A stretch of DNA of 53,100 nt from contig NCAT01000016.1 of assembly GCA_002255575.1 (NCBI GenBank), positions 1 to 53,100 on the forward strand, given 5' to 3'. The notes below the pieces were generated by a model. It saw only the letters and a program-made list of their open reading frames with translations, was not told where the DNA came from and did no database searches. Source of the DNA: Acidocella sp. 20-57-95. GTDB taxonomy: Bacteria; Pseudomonadota; Alphaproteobacteria; Acetobacterales; Acetobacteraceae. The position numbers and the translations under genes were made by a program. Positions 1 through 8,273 of this stretch are shown piece by piece; the stretch's first letter is position 1; each line of letters opens with the position of its first letter.

Positions 1-468
1 AACCGGTGACGTCTGCATCATGGGGCCACCATCAACCGACACGACCATGTTCTGCAGGCCGAAAAGATTCGTACCGGTTTCCGTCGCATTCCAGTTGATA
101 CTGAACGTGCCAGCGGTGGCCAGCGAAAAATTGAAAGTTGCGTTTGAATAACCGGGACCAACCGGGCTCAGACCAAAATTTAAATTCGCCTCAGAGGTCG
201 CATTGGCAACATTGGTGGCCGTCCAGGTATCCGAGAAAGTCGCGGTGCCGGTCAGGTTACCGGTCCAGGCGGCGGAAACGGTCTGGCTGTCAGACACTGA
301 AGCATTGGCCGGGGCGTAGCTGCTGCTGGAGGCGCTACTGGCGGTGACCGAAGCCCCAACGCCACTGCCCACTTGGGTGCTGGAACTAAATGTCTCGTTG
401 GCGGGAAATACGGCAAAGGCGCCGACCCCGGTTTCTGAAACTGAAAGAACTGAAATACTGCCGCTCAT
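1..468 (-). CDS. Hypothetical Ser/Thr/Ala-rich protein, N-terminal part (runs off window)
   Basis: An open frame reads leftward from an ATG at 468 to the window edge without a stop, giving at least 156 residues. A Shine-Dalgarno sequence (CAGGAGAT) lies a few bases upstream of the ATG, which supports this start. The protein begins MSGSISVLSVSETG and is rich in Ser, Thr, Ala, Gly and Asn with very few charged residues. It contains beta-strand-like stretches such as FNFSLATAGTFSINWN. No signal peptide, membrane segment or catalytic motif is visible. The composition resembles secreted beta-sandwich or adhesin-like proteins, and the missing signal peptide would fit type I secretion, but both are inference. 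The family is not recognised. Confidence 0.6.
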   Translation of the reverse strand, partial: MSGSISVLSVSETGVGAFAVFPANETFSSSTQVGSGVGASVTASSASSSSYAPANASVSDSQTVSAAWTGNLTGTATFSDTWTATNVANATSEANLNFGLSPVGPGYSNATFNFSLATAGTFSINWNATETGTNLFGLQNMVVSVDGGPMMQTSPV

Positions 469-1013
469 GACGATCTCCTGCGTATGAAAATGTTTGTCAT
501 CGGCTGACAGCCACTCACGGAATTCGAGTATTTGTGATGAAATTAATCATCACGCCCAGACACCCAGCGACATTCCTCCAGATCACGGATCTGTGACTAA
601 TCGTAACCGAAGATGCCCGTCAATTAGTCAGATTTTCTAACATTCGCATGTTGTTTGGTCATAGTTTCTTCCATAACCAAAACGGCAACGGTTGTTAGCA
701 TCATGATTTTTATAGTTTTTTAAATTTGATGCGAAAACTACCGCCATCTAACACGCATATCTTATGATAAAAGTTTCATCTAAGCGTTATTTGCCTGCCA
801 GGAAACTATCGCGGTTCTGTAACGTAGGTGGACCATTACGTCATGCGGAAAGCTCATAGCAACGCATGACTCGTCAAGCCGTTTTGCGCGCGCCATTGCA
901 AATGCGAATCATTAAAAATTAAGCGCTGGGTAAATTACTGCCCAAACAGACCAGCGCGCGCCAACCGGCCCGGCCGGGCGTCAATTCAGTCTGCTTTCAT
1001 GGCGCGTGTTGGT
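469..1013. other. AT-rich intergenic region without a recognisable gene
   Basis: This 545-base gap lies between the surA stop codon and the start of the unknown minus-strand gene. From about 480 to 950 it is clearly more AT-rich than the rest of the window, with tracts such as TTTTTTAAATTTGATG. No convincing reading frame is seen on either strand. A GC-rich palindrome (GCCCGGCCGGGC) at about 969-980 lies just after surA and may be part of a terminator, although it lacks a T-run. The region presumably holds the promoter of the minus-strand gene at 468. Low GC at a place where surA is normally followed by pdxA suggests acquired DNA. Confidence 0.5.
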
Positions 1014-2288
1014 TTATGGCCGCGTGATAATCGACTGGTGGCGCAAATCATCCAGCAATTGCTGGCTTTCCAACTCCACCCGGCGCTCAATGATCACATT
1101 GGCAATCTGGTCATCCGAGGGCAGCGCCGCCGGTGCAGTGTTGCGCGCGCACACCATTACTTCCGTCACGCCATCCTGTGCCACCAACGGTTGGCTCACT
1201 TTACCAATCGGCAAATTCGCCAGCACCTGCTGGAACGCCGGCGGGGTCACGGAGGCCAAATCCACCGGGCCGGGATCGGTCGGGTGCACATTCCCGAAGC
1301 TGGCATTCAACGCATCCATATCGGCACAGCCCTGGGCCTTGCGGGCCGCTGCCACTAGCTTGGTGATGACCGCTGCCTGCTCCGGTCCTACCTGCCCATT
1401 GGTGATGGGCGGGTAAGGGGCAAAAACCTGCTTGATGGAGAGCGTTGTCTGCATCGAGGAACCCACCTTATGGGTGCCCAACATCTGCACGATATTGTAG
1501 CCGCCCGGCACGCGGATCGGGTTGCTGATCGCACCGGTCGGCATCCCCTGCACGGTGGCGGCAACATTTGGGTCCAGCTGGCTCAGCGGCAGGAAGCCCA
1601 AATCACCGCCCTCAAGCGCATTGGGCGCCTGGCTGAATTGTGCAGCCACCACCGGGAATGGTGCGCCCTTGTGCAACTGCTCAATCACGGCATCGGCAAA
1701 TTTCTTGGCCGTGGCATCCATCGATGGGTCAGTCACCGGCACAAAAATCTGCGCTAAATGGTACTGGGTGGTGCCAATCTGCGCCTGCAACGCAGTCTTC
1801 TCGGCTTCAATATCGCCTTTGGTCGGCTGCAAATTCGGCCCCAGCACCTGGTGCAACACATCCTGCCACCCGATCTCGGTACGGATTTGCGCAACCAAAG
1901 TGGCGAACGAAATCCCGGCGGCTTGCATCCGCATGCGCAGCCCGCCCGGCGGCAGATGGTTGCCTTGTTCGATATGGTCGATGGCGGTGCCAATATCAGA
2001 TTGCGGAACCACCACATTGCGCTTGGCAATTTCCTGCATTTGCAAAGTCTGGTCGATCAGCTGTTGGGTCACCTGCGGCTTTAGCCGGCCCAGCACATCG
2101 GGCGTGACCTGCATACCTGAGGACAAGGCGAGCAGCCGGGCGCGATTTTCAACATCCTGGTTGGTAATCACCTGGCCGTTCACAATCGCCGCAATATCTG
2201 CGGTCTGGGCGCGGGCGGCTTGCGCCCCCAGCCCGGCGGCGAGACAAGCCACAAATACCGCAGCCTTGCCAAAAGATGTCTGTTTCAT
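1014..2288 (-). CDS. surA: SurA-like periplasmic peptidyl-prolyl isomerase/chaperone
   Basis: The 424-residue protein has an N-terminal signal peptide (MKQTSFGKAAVFVACLAAG, cleaved near AQA), a SurA N-terminal chaperone domain (about 30-170) and a parvulin rotamase domain (about 175-280, with GGDLGFLPLSQLDP and the ending PGGYNIVQML). A degenerate second rotamase-like segment follows. SurA escorts outer-membrane beta-barrel proteins, including LptD, through the periplasm. The gene overlaps the end of lptD by four bases (ATGA), so it is translationally coupled in lptF-lptG-lptD-surA. In many alphaproteobacteria pdxA and rsmA follow; here an AT-rich gap follows instead. Confidence 0.93.
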   Translation of the reverse strand: MKQTSFGKAAVFVACLAAGLGAQAARAQTADIAAIVNGQVITNQDVENRARLLALSSGMQVTPDVLGRLKPQVTQQLIDQTLQMQEIAKRNVVVPQSDIGTAIDHIEQGNHLPPGGLRMRMQAAGISFATLVAQIRTEIGWQDVLHQVLGPNLQPTKGDIEAEKTALQAQIGTTQYHLAQIFVPVTDPSMDATAKKFADAVIEQLHKGAPFPVVAAQFSQAPNALEGGDLGFLPLSQLDPNVAATVQGMPTGAISNPIRVPGGYNIVQMLGTHKVGSSMQTTLSIKQVFAPYPPITNGQVGPEQAAVITKLVAAARKAQGCADMDALNASFGNVHPTDPGPVDLASVTPPAFQQVLANLPIGKVSQPLVAQDGVTEVMVCARNTAPAALPSDDQIANVIIERRVELESQQLLDDLRHQSIITRP

Positions 2289-4513
2289 AGGGCGTTAAAT
2301 CCAACGTTGCCGAGTGTTTTGAAGGTGATCTGAACCAGCGCCACGGTATCACCGTTATCCAGATTGAACGAGGTGAAGCGCTTATAAAAAACCAAATTAA
2401 TGGCCGTACATTCATTCTGCCAACCAGCGGTAGCATTGAACTGGTCGAAGCGGCCAGTGGCGAGGTTCCGCTGCACGGACCCGGTGAACGACCAGGGCCC
2501 AATATTGGTGTTAACACCAAGGACAATTTCCCGCCGTGCGGTGTAGTAAGCGGTCGGGATCGACGCTTGATTATACAAAGTATAAGGGTTGGTGTCGGTA
2601 TAAAGGTAACCGGCATTAAAGCTGAGCGTTTGGTTGCCGAAATTAAGCGAGGTATCGATCATCCGCGGTGTCAGGTTGGCATGGTCCAAACGCGTCCGGT
2701 AGGTCAAGCTGGCATAGCTTACCGGCGCCAACGTCGCCCGCGCCACAATGTCCGAAACATTTCCGGTCAGGCCAGATTTCGGCAAATACACCGAATCCTT
2801 GTGGAACCGGTAGGACTGGCCAATGATGCCATCGAGAAGCCCGTTTTGCGGCAAGTACCAGGCCCCGTGCAGCGCATAATCCACACGCTCCCCGCCTTCC
2901 AGCCGGTCGATCCCTGGATAGCGGTTCAAATCAAACAGATTGGCATCGGAATATTCTAAATCGAGGCTGTCCTCGTTCGGGATGCGGTAATTCTGGCTGA
3001 CCCCCAGCACCGGCGCCGCTACTAATTGCACCTCCGGCTCAACAATCTGGCTGCCATAGACCCCGGCGCTACGCATAAAGGGCCAGCGCATAAATAGCGC
3101 CCCATAGGGCTCAACCCGCGACGTGTTGGTACCATCAAGGGGCGAGAAATTTGGCAGCTGATATAAATGCGTGCCCGCATAGCCAGCCGCCACTACGGCA
3201 ACCCGCGCCGTCCAGAGCTGGCCGAACGGGCCATCAAACGGCACCTTATAACCGCCGATCACGTCGGCACGGCGGGTGTTGGTGCCAACCTTGCGGAAGA
3301 CATTGAAGGCATCCACCGCCAACGAGCCGATGCCATTCAGCAGACCGGGGGCAGAAACAAAATCATATTGTATGTGCGGCGCCACAATCGGCAGCGTGTT
3401 CTGGTTGATGGTGGTCACCAACCCTTGATAGGTCTCGGCATCTACGCGCGCATATGAACCCTGCCCGAAGCCTTCCAGATAGACATTGCTGGTCAGTTCC
3501 TGCGCGTTCGGCAATATGCTGAAATCGTTCAAATAGCGCGGGTTGGACGCCCGATTATAGGTAAAGCCGGCACGCCAATCCTGGTTCAAATCGAAGGTGC
3601 CGTCCGAGAACACCGAATAGCCTAACTTGCCGTGATCCTGGCCGCCGCCAAGCTTGATATGCAGCACGCCGTTATTGAAATCCCGGCGGTACTTGGCTTC
3701 CAGCACCGGTCCCTGCTTGCTACCGATAATCGGCGTCACAATCACATCCGATGATCGATCAAGCACGATAAAATACGGAAGTTCCGCAAACACACCGATT
3801 TTGGAATTGACCCCGACCGAGGGGATGAGCAACCCGGTACGCCGCCGTACCGACGGGTCCGGCTGGGTCATATAGGGCAGATAGAAAATCGGCACACCGA
3901 AAATTTCCATTTCGGCATTGTAATATTCAATCGTTTGATGTTCGAGGTCGCGGGTGGCTGAGGTGGCGCGGATCTGCCACATCGGTGCGGCCGTTGGGTC
4001 GGTTTTGCACAAGTTACAGGCGGAATAGACCACCTTCGCCATGTCTTCGAGCTTGCCGTCGGTGCGGGTGGCGCCGTTCGCAATCAGCCTGCCATTATCC
4101 GCCAGCCGCGCCGCCACGCCGGCCATCACAGCGTTTTTCATACCTTTGGTTAGTACCGCATGGTCAGCGAAAACGCTCTCGCCATTCGGTTCCAGAATGA
4201 TCACATGACCGGTCGCGGTTGCTTCGTCCGTCGTGCGGTTAATAACCACCTCATCGGCATACAGGGTCTGGCCGTTCTGTACCGCCTTCACATGGCCTTT
4301 GGCGGTCACTAAAGTGCTGGTCTTGTCGTAGGAAACCTGGTCAGCCAGAAAATTCACCGGCGCGTTATTGTTCACCGGCCCCGCATGTGGCGACCCCCCG
4401 CCATTCACCATCCCGGCCAACTGCGCCTGCGCGGCCACAACGGTCCCCAGCACGCCGGCCGTCGCCAGCACCAAGGTACCGATGGTTTGGAGTTTTTTCC
4501 CGCGACCCTTCAT
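2285..4513 (-). CDS. lptD: LPS-assembly outer-membrane protein LptD
   Basis: LptD forms the outer-membrane plug-and-barrel translocon that inserts lipopolysaccharide into the outer leaflet, working with LptE. The chosen start (MKGRGKKLQTIGTLVLATAG) gives a 742-residue protein with a clear signal peptide ending near AQA. An in-frame ATG at 4525 would add MAEH and is also possible; longer starts fall inside lptG. An OstA/LptA-like jellyroll domain follows at about 40-170 (VNFLADQVSYDKTSTLVTAKGHVK), then a large beta-barrel domain rich in Tyr and Asn that ends TFKTLGNVGFNAL. The spacing to lptG is four bases and the gene overlaps surA by four, which is typical for this operon. Confidence 0.93.
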   Translation of the reverse strand: MKGRGKKLQTIGTLVLATAGVLGTVVAAQAQLAGMVNGGGSPHAGPVNNNAPVNFLADQVSYDKTSTLVTAKGHVKAVQNGQTLYADEVVINRTTDEATATGHVIILEPNGESVFADHAVLTKGMKNAVMAGVAARLADNGRLIANGATRTDGKLEDMAKVVYSACNLCKTDPTAAPMWQIRATSATRDLEHQTIEYYNAEMEIFGVPIFYLPYMTQPDPSVRRRTGLLIPSVGVNSKIGVFAELPYFIVLDRSSDVIVTPIIGSKQGPVLEAKYRRDFNNGVLHIKLGGGQDHGKLGYSVFSDGTFDLNQDWRAGFTYNRASNPRYLNDFSILPNAQELTSNVYLEGFGQGSYARVDAETYQGLVTTINQNTLPIVAPHIQYDFVSAPGLLNGIGSLAVDAFNVFRKVGTNTRRADVIGGYKVPFDGPFGQLWTARVAVVAAGYAGTHLYQLPNFSPLDGTNTSRVEPYGALFMRWPFMRSAGVYGSQIVEPEVQLVAAPVLGVSQNYRIPNEDSLDLEYSDANLFDLNRYPGIDRLEGGERVDYALHGAWYLPQNGLLDGIIGQSYRFHKDSVYLPKSGLTGNVSDIVARATLAPVSYASLTYRTRLDHANLTPRMIDTSLNFGNQTLSFNAGYLYTDTNPYTLYNQASIPTAYYTARREIVLGVNTNIGPWSFTGSVQRNLATGRFDQFNATAGWQNECTAINLVFYKRFTSFNLDNGDTVALVQITFKTLGNVGFNAL

Positions 4514-4517
4514 ATGC

Positions 4518-5636
4518 TCAGCCATCTTCCAGATGTAACAATAACGCCACCGCCAACAGCAAACCTGATACCGCCGGCGCCCAGGCCGCCAACACCACCG
4601 GCACTGCACCCGAGGTGCCGAACTGGTCCGCCACCTCGGAGACCATGAACAGCGCAAATCCGCAAGCCACCCCGCTCACTAACATGCGGGTGGCACCGCC
4701 CCGGCGTGAGGGGCGCATGGAAAACCCCGCCGCCACCAGCGCCATGGTGGCACATAAAAGCGGCAATGCCAGCAGCGCCTGGAACGCCAACTCATGCTGG
4801 ATGGGTGAAAACCCTGACCGCTTCAACAGCGCAATAAAATCCGGCAGCGCCCAGAAAGAGAGCGAATTCGGGCTGGCGAAACTTTCCTGCACACGGTGCA
4901 CGGTCAAATCGGTGGGGAATAACAGCTCCGCCTGCTTCGCCGGCGCGGCACCTGCTTGCAAAGTAGATACATCAAACAAATCCCACGACCCATCGACCAA
5001 AGTGGCGCGCTTGGCTTCCAGCCGTTGCAGCAAAGCAGTATCGCCGTTCAGCCGCAGCACCGTCACATCATCGGCACGCAGCACATCATCGCGCAGCCGC
5101 ACATTGGCCGCATGCAATACCGCGATGCCGTTGGACGTGAGCCCACGATCAACCTGCCGGACCCACAACTCGCCGCCATGCACGGTTAATGGTCCGGCCC
5201 CGCCGCGCAGATAGGCGTCGTATAAAATCTCCGCCCGGCCGTACATTAACGCCGAAACCGGGCTGATAATGCTGGTCCCGAACACCCCCAGCAAGGTTGC
5301 CAGCAGCACCGGCACCGCCAAAAACTGCCAGGCCGAAACCCCAGCGGCGCGCGCCACCACCAACTCCGAGGAGCGTGTCAGGCGCCAAAACGCAAATATA
5401 CCACCCAGCAGCACCGCAAACGGCAGAATTTGCATCAGCATCCAGGGGCCGCGCAAAACTTCCAGCTCCACAATAATACCGAAACTGGCCGCCGGTGCGG
5501 TGGCGGATTCCCGCAGCAATTCCAGAAAATCAAATAGTGAGACCAGGCTCGTCAGAGCCGCCAGCATCATCAACACCGATGTGAAAAATTGCCGCCCAAA
5601 ATATACCGAAAGCGTGAACGGAATGGAGAGCATCAA
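4518..5636 (-). CDS. lptG: LPS export ABC transporter permease LptG
   Basis: The 372-residue inner-membrane protein has the LptF/LptG (YjgP/YjgQ) architecture. Three N-terminal membrane helices surround about residues 15-125, including the conserved ELVVARAAGVSAWQF coupling segment. A periplasmic beta-jellyroll domain follows (about 135-265), then three C-terminal helices. With LptF it forms the permease that takes LPS from the inner membrane and passes it to LptC/LptA. The four-base overlap with lptF upstream and the close spacing to lptD downstream support co-transcription. It is assigned as LptG rather than LptF by operon position and sequence. Confidence 0.92.
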   Translation of the reverse strand: MMLSIPFTLSVYFGRQFFTSVLMMLAALTSLVSLFDFLELLRESATAPAASFGIIVELEVLRGPWMLMQILPFAVLLGGIFAFWRLTRSSELVVARAAGVSAWQFLAVPVLLATLLGVFGTSIISPVSALMYGRAEILYDAYLRGGAGPLTVHGGELWVRQVDRGLTSNGIAVLHAANVRLRDDVLRADDVTVLRLNGDTALLQRLEAKRATLVDGSWDLFDVSTLQAGAAPAKQAELLFPTDLTVHRVQESFASPNSLSFWALPDFIALLKRSGFSPIQHELAFQALLALPLLCATMALVAAGFSMRPSRRGGATRMLVSGVACGFALFMVSEVADQFGTSGAVPVVLAAWAPAVSGLLLAVALLLHLEDG

Positions 5637-6745
5637 CGGCGTACCTTAAACCGGTGCGGCAAAAATAACAGTAAGCCTGCCAGCACGCCGGGTACCAGCA
5701 CCGCTACCCAGATGGTGGGCAATAACGCCAGGCTGCGAGCCGCGAAATTATTCACCGCCAAATTCATTGCCACCAAAAAGGTCACCACCGCCACCGAGAC
5801 CAATGGCCGCAACACCCCGCCATGCCGGCGAAACGCCCCACCCAGGACCGCAAATAGCCCGATCAGGGTAAAGCCGATTGATGTCAGCGGTGCCGAAAGC
5901 CGGCGCTGCGCCTCCACCAACCATTTCGCCCGCACGGCGGGGCTTAAACTCGCCCGCGGGTGAAACAAATCCATCAATGATACCGCTGCGGAATCGGTTT
6001 CATCGATGCTGGCGGCTTTGGCGGACTGCGCCAAGTTAATGTTGTTGCTGGCGAAGGTCAGTACATCCAGCCGCCCGGTTTTGGGATCAACCTGCTGGCG
6101 TGAACCATCCTGCAACATCACCACCGGCCCTTGCGGTGTGACCACCAACTGCCCAGCACGGGCCAAAATCGTCGCCGGAGCGTCTCTGTCACGGGAATCC
6201 TCAATCAGGATTCCCTTCAAACTATTATCAGCCCCACGCGACTGCACATACACAGTCACCCCGTCCGAGACCGGGGTAAACACGCCAGGCTCAAGCAAAA
6301 ATGCGGCGATCTGATTACGGATTTCAAACTGGTAGGTGCGAAAGCTATCGAGGGCGGCTGGTACCATAAAAATATTCAAAACATAACAAACCAGCATGAC
6401 CAGCGCAGCCAGCCCCAAAGCCGGCCGCGCCAACGCGAGGTCCGACATGCCCGCCGCCCGCATCACGGTGAGTTCGCGGTCGCCTGACAGCCTGGCATAT
6501 ACAAACACCACCACAATGAAGCAGGTGATCGGCAAAATCGTCGCCACAAAGCTCGGTACCAAAAGCGCTGTCAGCTTGATGAACACCAACGGCGAAAGAC
6601 CGCGATTAACGATAATCTGAATAAACCGCAGCGATTGCGTCAACCATATCAGCGCCACCAGCCCGGTGGTGACCAGCACCAGCGAGAGCGACAATTGATT
6701 GAATATATACCGGTCAATCCGGTTTATGGTTTGCGGGCGCGGCAT
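5633..6745 (-). CDS. lptF: LPS export ABC transporter permease LptF
   Basis: The protein has 370 residues with the paired-permease layout. N-terminal helices begin near INRIDRYIFNQLSLSLVLV, the conserved RELTVMRAAGMSDLALARP motif follows, then a periplasmic domain (about 130-260) and C-terminal helices. LptF pairs with LptG in the LptB2FG exporter. It is the first gene of the lptF-lptG-lptD-surA unit and starts at an ATG 55 bases from the stop of the upstream tsaC gene. The GHGVLRP-like loop (RRHGGVLRPLVSV) before the last helices is typical of LptF. Confidence 0.93.
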   Translation of the reverse strand: MPRPQTINRIDRYIFNQLSLSLVLVTTGLVALIWLTQSLRFIQIIVNRGLSPLVFIKLTALLVPSFVATILPITCFIVVVFVYARLSGDRELTVMRAAGMSDLALARPALGLAALVMLVCYVLNIFMVPAALDSFRTYQFEIRNQIAAFLLEPGVFTPVSDGVTVYVQSRGADNSLKGILIEDSRDRDAPATILARAGQLVVTPQGPVVMLQDGSRQQVDPKTGRLDVLTFASNNINLAQSAKAASIDETDSAAVSLMDLFHPRASLSPAVRAKWLVEAQRRLSAPLTSIGFTLIGLFAVLGGAFRRHGGVLRPLVSVAVVTFLVAMNLAVNNFAARSLALLPTIWVAVLVPGVLAGLLLFLPHRFKVRR

Positions 6746-6800
6746 GGGGCAAGGTTTTGACCGTCCATCAAGGCAAAGGCAAGGCGCAATGCAGCGCAGA

Positions 6801-7781
6801 TCACCCGCGCGGGGCGGCGGCCCGGCTTAAACGGTCCGCAATCGCCAAACCCAAGCCATATTCAGGTACTGCCATGGCGGCAATCTGGCGCAACCCGCGG
6901 GCCGCGGCTTGCGCATCCAGCCAATGCAGCCCTTCAAACAGGCGCGCCGCCGCCTCGTTTAAATTCGCCGCCTCTGAGAGTTGAAAGACTAACTTGGCAC
7001 CGGGCAGTGGCGGGCCAAAAGCCAGCAGTGCCTCATCTGCCGCAACATGTGTAGCGTTCATGCGTAGCGGCAAAGATGGCGCGTAGTGCGAGACCAGCAT
7101 ACCCGGGGAGCGTAGGGTCCGGCTCTGCTCGGCTTTGCCCGGGGTAATGCCGCGCTGCACCGGGCCGATCGAGGCTTCCAGAGCCTCCAAATTCACCCCG
7201 CCGGGGCGCAGCAAAAACGGTTGCGGTCCGGTTAAATCCAGCACGGTGGATTCCAACCCGACCCGGCACGGCCCACTATCAATCACCGCCGCAATTCGTC
7301 CCTCCAAGCCTGCCAGCACATGGGCAGCACTGGTGGGGCTGACACCGCCGGAGCGGTTGGCCGACGGGGCGGCGATCGGGCGGCCCAAAGCCAAAATCAA
7401 GCGTTGCGCCACGGGGTGCGAAGGTACCCGCACCGCCAGCGTTTCCAACCCGGCACCGGCCAGCAACGCCACCGGGCAGGTGATGCGGCGCTTGAGCACC
7501 AATGTCAGTGGTCCCGGCCAGAATGTATCGGTCAGACGCCGTGCCATGGGGGAGTCTTCCACATGGCCGAATACATCTTCCTCATTGGCATAATGGCAGA
7601 TCAGCGGGTTGAAATGCGGCCGCCCCTTAGCTTCAAAAATCGCTGCCACAGCCTTGTTGTTTTGCGCATCCGCACCCAGGCCATAAACCGTCTCGGTGCC
7701 AAACGCGACCAGCTTGCCCTCAGCCAGCATGGCAGCGGCGCGTGCGATGTCGCGGTCGGTACGGTTGAGGGTTTCAGTCAT
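6801..7781 (-). CDS. L-threonylcarbamoyladenylate synthase, Sua5 type
   Basis: This 326-residue protein makes threonylcarbamoyl-AMP from threonine, bicarbonate and ATP for the universal tRNA t6A37 modification. The YrdC domain spans about 1-205 and carries the early motif GKLVAFGTETVYGLGADA, the KGRPHFNPL motif and the SANRSGGVSPT motif. A C-terminal Sua5 domain (about 235-325) follows the linker SPGMLVSHYAPSLPL, which is characteristic of the two-domain Sua5/TsaC2 form. It lies between rbfA and lptF on the same strand. In many alphaproteobacteria truB follows rbfA, so this placement marks a local rearrangement. Confidence 0.92.
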   Translation of the reverse strand: MTETLNRTDRDIARAAAMLAEGKLVAFGTETVYGLGADAQNNKAVAAIFEAKGRPHFNPLICHYANEEDVFGHVEDSPMARRLTDTFWPGPLTLVLKRRITCPVALLAGAGLETLAVRVPSHPVAQRLILALGRPIAAPSANRSGGVSPTSAAHVLAGLEGRIAAVIDSGPCRVGLESTVLDLTGPQPFLLRPGGVNLEALEASIGPVQRGITPGKAEQSRTLRSPGMLVSHYAPSLPLRMNATHVAADEALLAFGPPLPGAKLVFQLSEAANLNEAAARLFEGLHWLDAQAAARGLRQIAAMAVPEYGLGLAIADRLSRAAAPRG

Positions 7782-7859
7782 GGCCCATCACCCACCATCA
7801 CATTGATTGGGGCCGCCACGCGCGGCGTGGCGCGCAATAACGGCGGCGGGGTGGCAAAT

Positions 7860-8246
7860 TTATTTTTCCAAGTCCCGCGCCACTTCCGGCGCGTGCAAAA
7901 GCTTGTTGATTTTGGTGGCTTCTTCCAAAGCCTCGTCGGGTAGGAATTTCAAATCCGGCACCACCCGCAAGCCCAATCGCGGGGCCATCTGGCCGCGTAA
8001 AAATGGCGAGATGCGCTTGAGCGCCGGCAGCAACGGCGTCACGTCCTTATTGCCCAGCTGGGTACAAAACACCGCCGCGTGCTTTAAATCCGGCGACATC
8101 CGCACTTCTGAAATCGTCAGATGTACCTTCGCAAGTTGCGCATCATGAAACTCCGTGCGCAAAAAAATATCGGCCAGCACATGACGAATTTCTTCCGCCA
8201 CCCGCAGCTGGCGCTGCGAAGGACCGGTCGCACTCACGCGCTTCAT
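7860..8246 (-). CDS. rbfA: 30S ribosome-binding factor RbfA
   Basis: RbfA binds immature 30S subunits and helps 16S rRNA 5'-end maturation. The 128-residue protein shows the family start (SQRQLRVAEEIRHVLADIF), the KH-like core with LTISEVRMSPDLKHAAVF, and the segment RGQMAPRLGLRVVPDLKF before EEATKINKLL near the C-terminus. It lies 27 bases after infB on the same strand, which is the usual nusA-infB-rbfA order. Confidence 0.94.
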   Translation of the reverse strand: MKRVSATGPSQRQLRVAEEIRHVLADIFLRTEFHDAQLAKVHLTISEVRMSPDLKHAAVFCTQLGNKDVTPLLPALKRISPFLRGQMAPRLGLRVVPDLKFLPDEALEEATKINKLLHAPEVARDLEK

Positions 8247-8273
8247 GCCGCTCGGCCCACCTGCATTGGTCGG

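Noticed and set aside
1522..2298. A 258-codon plus-strand frame antisense to surA
   Set aside because: Cys/Trp/Ser-rich composition typical of an antisense shadow; surA is well supported on the minus strand.
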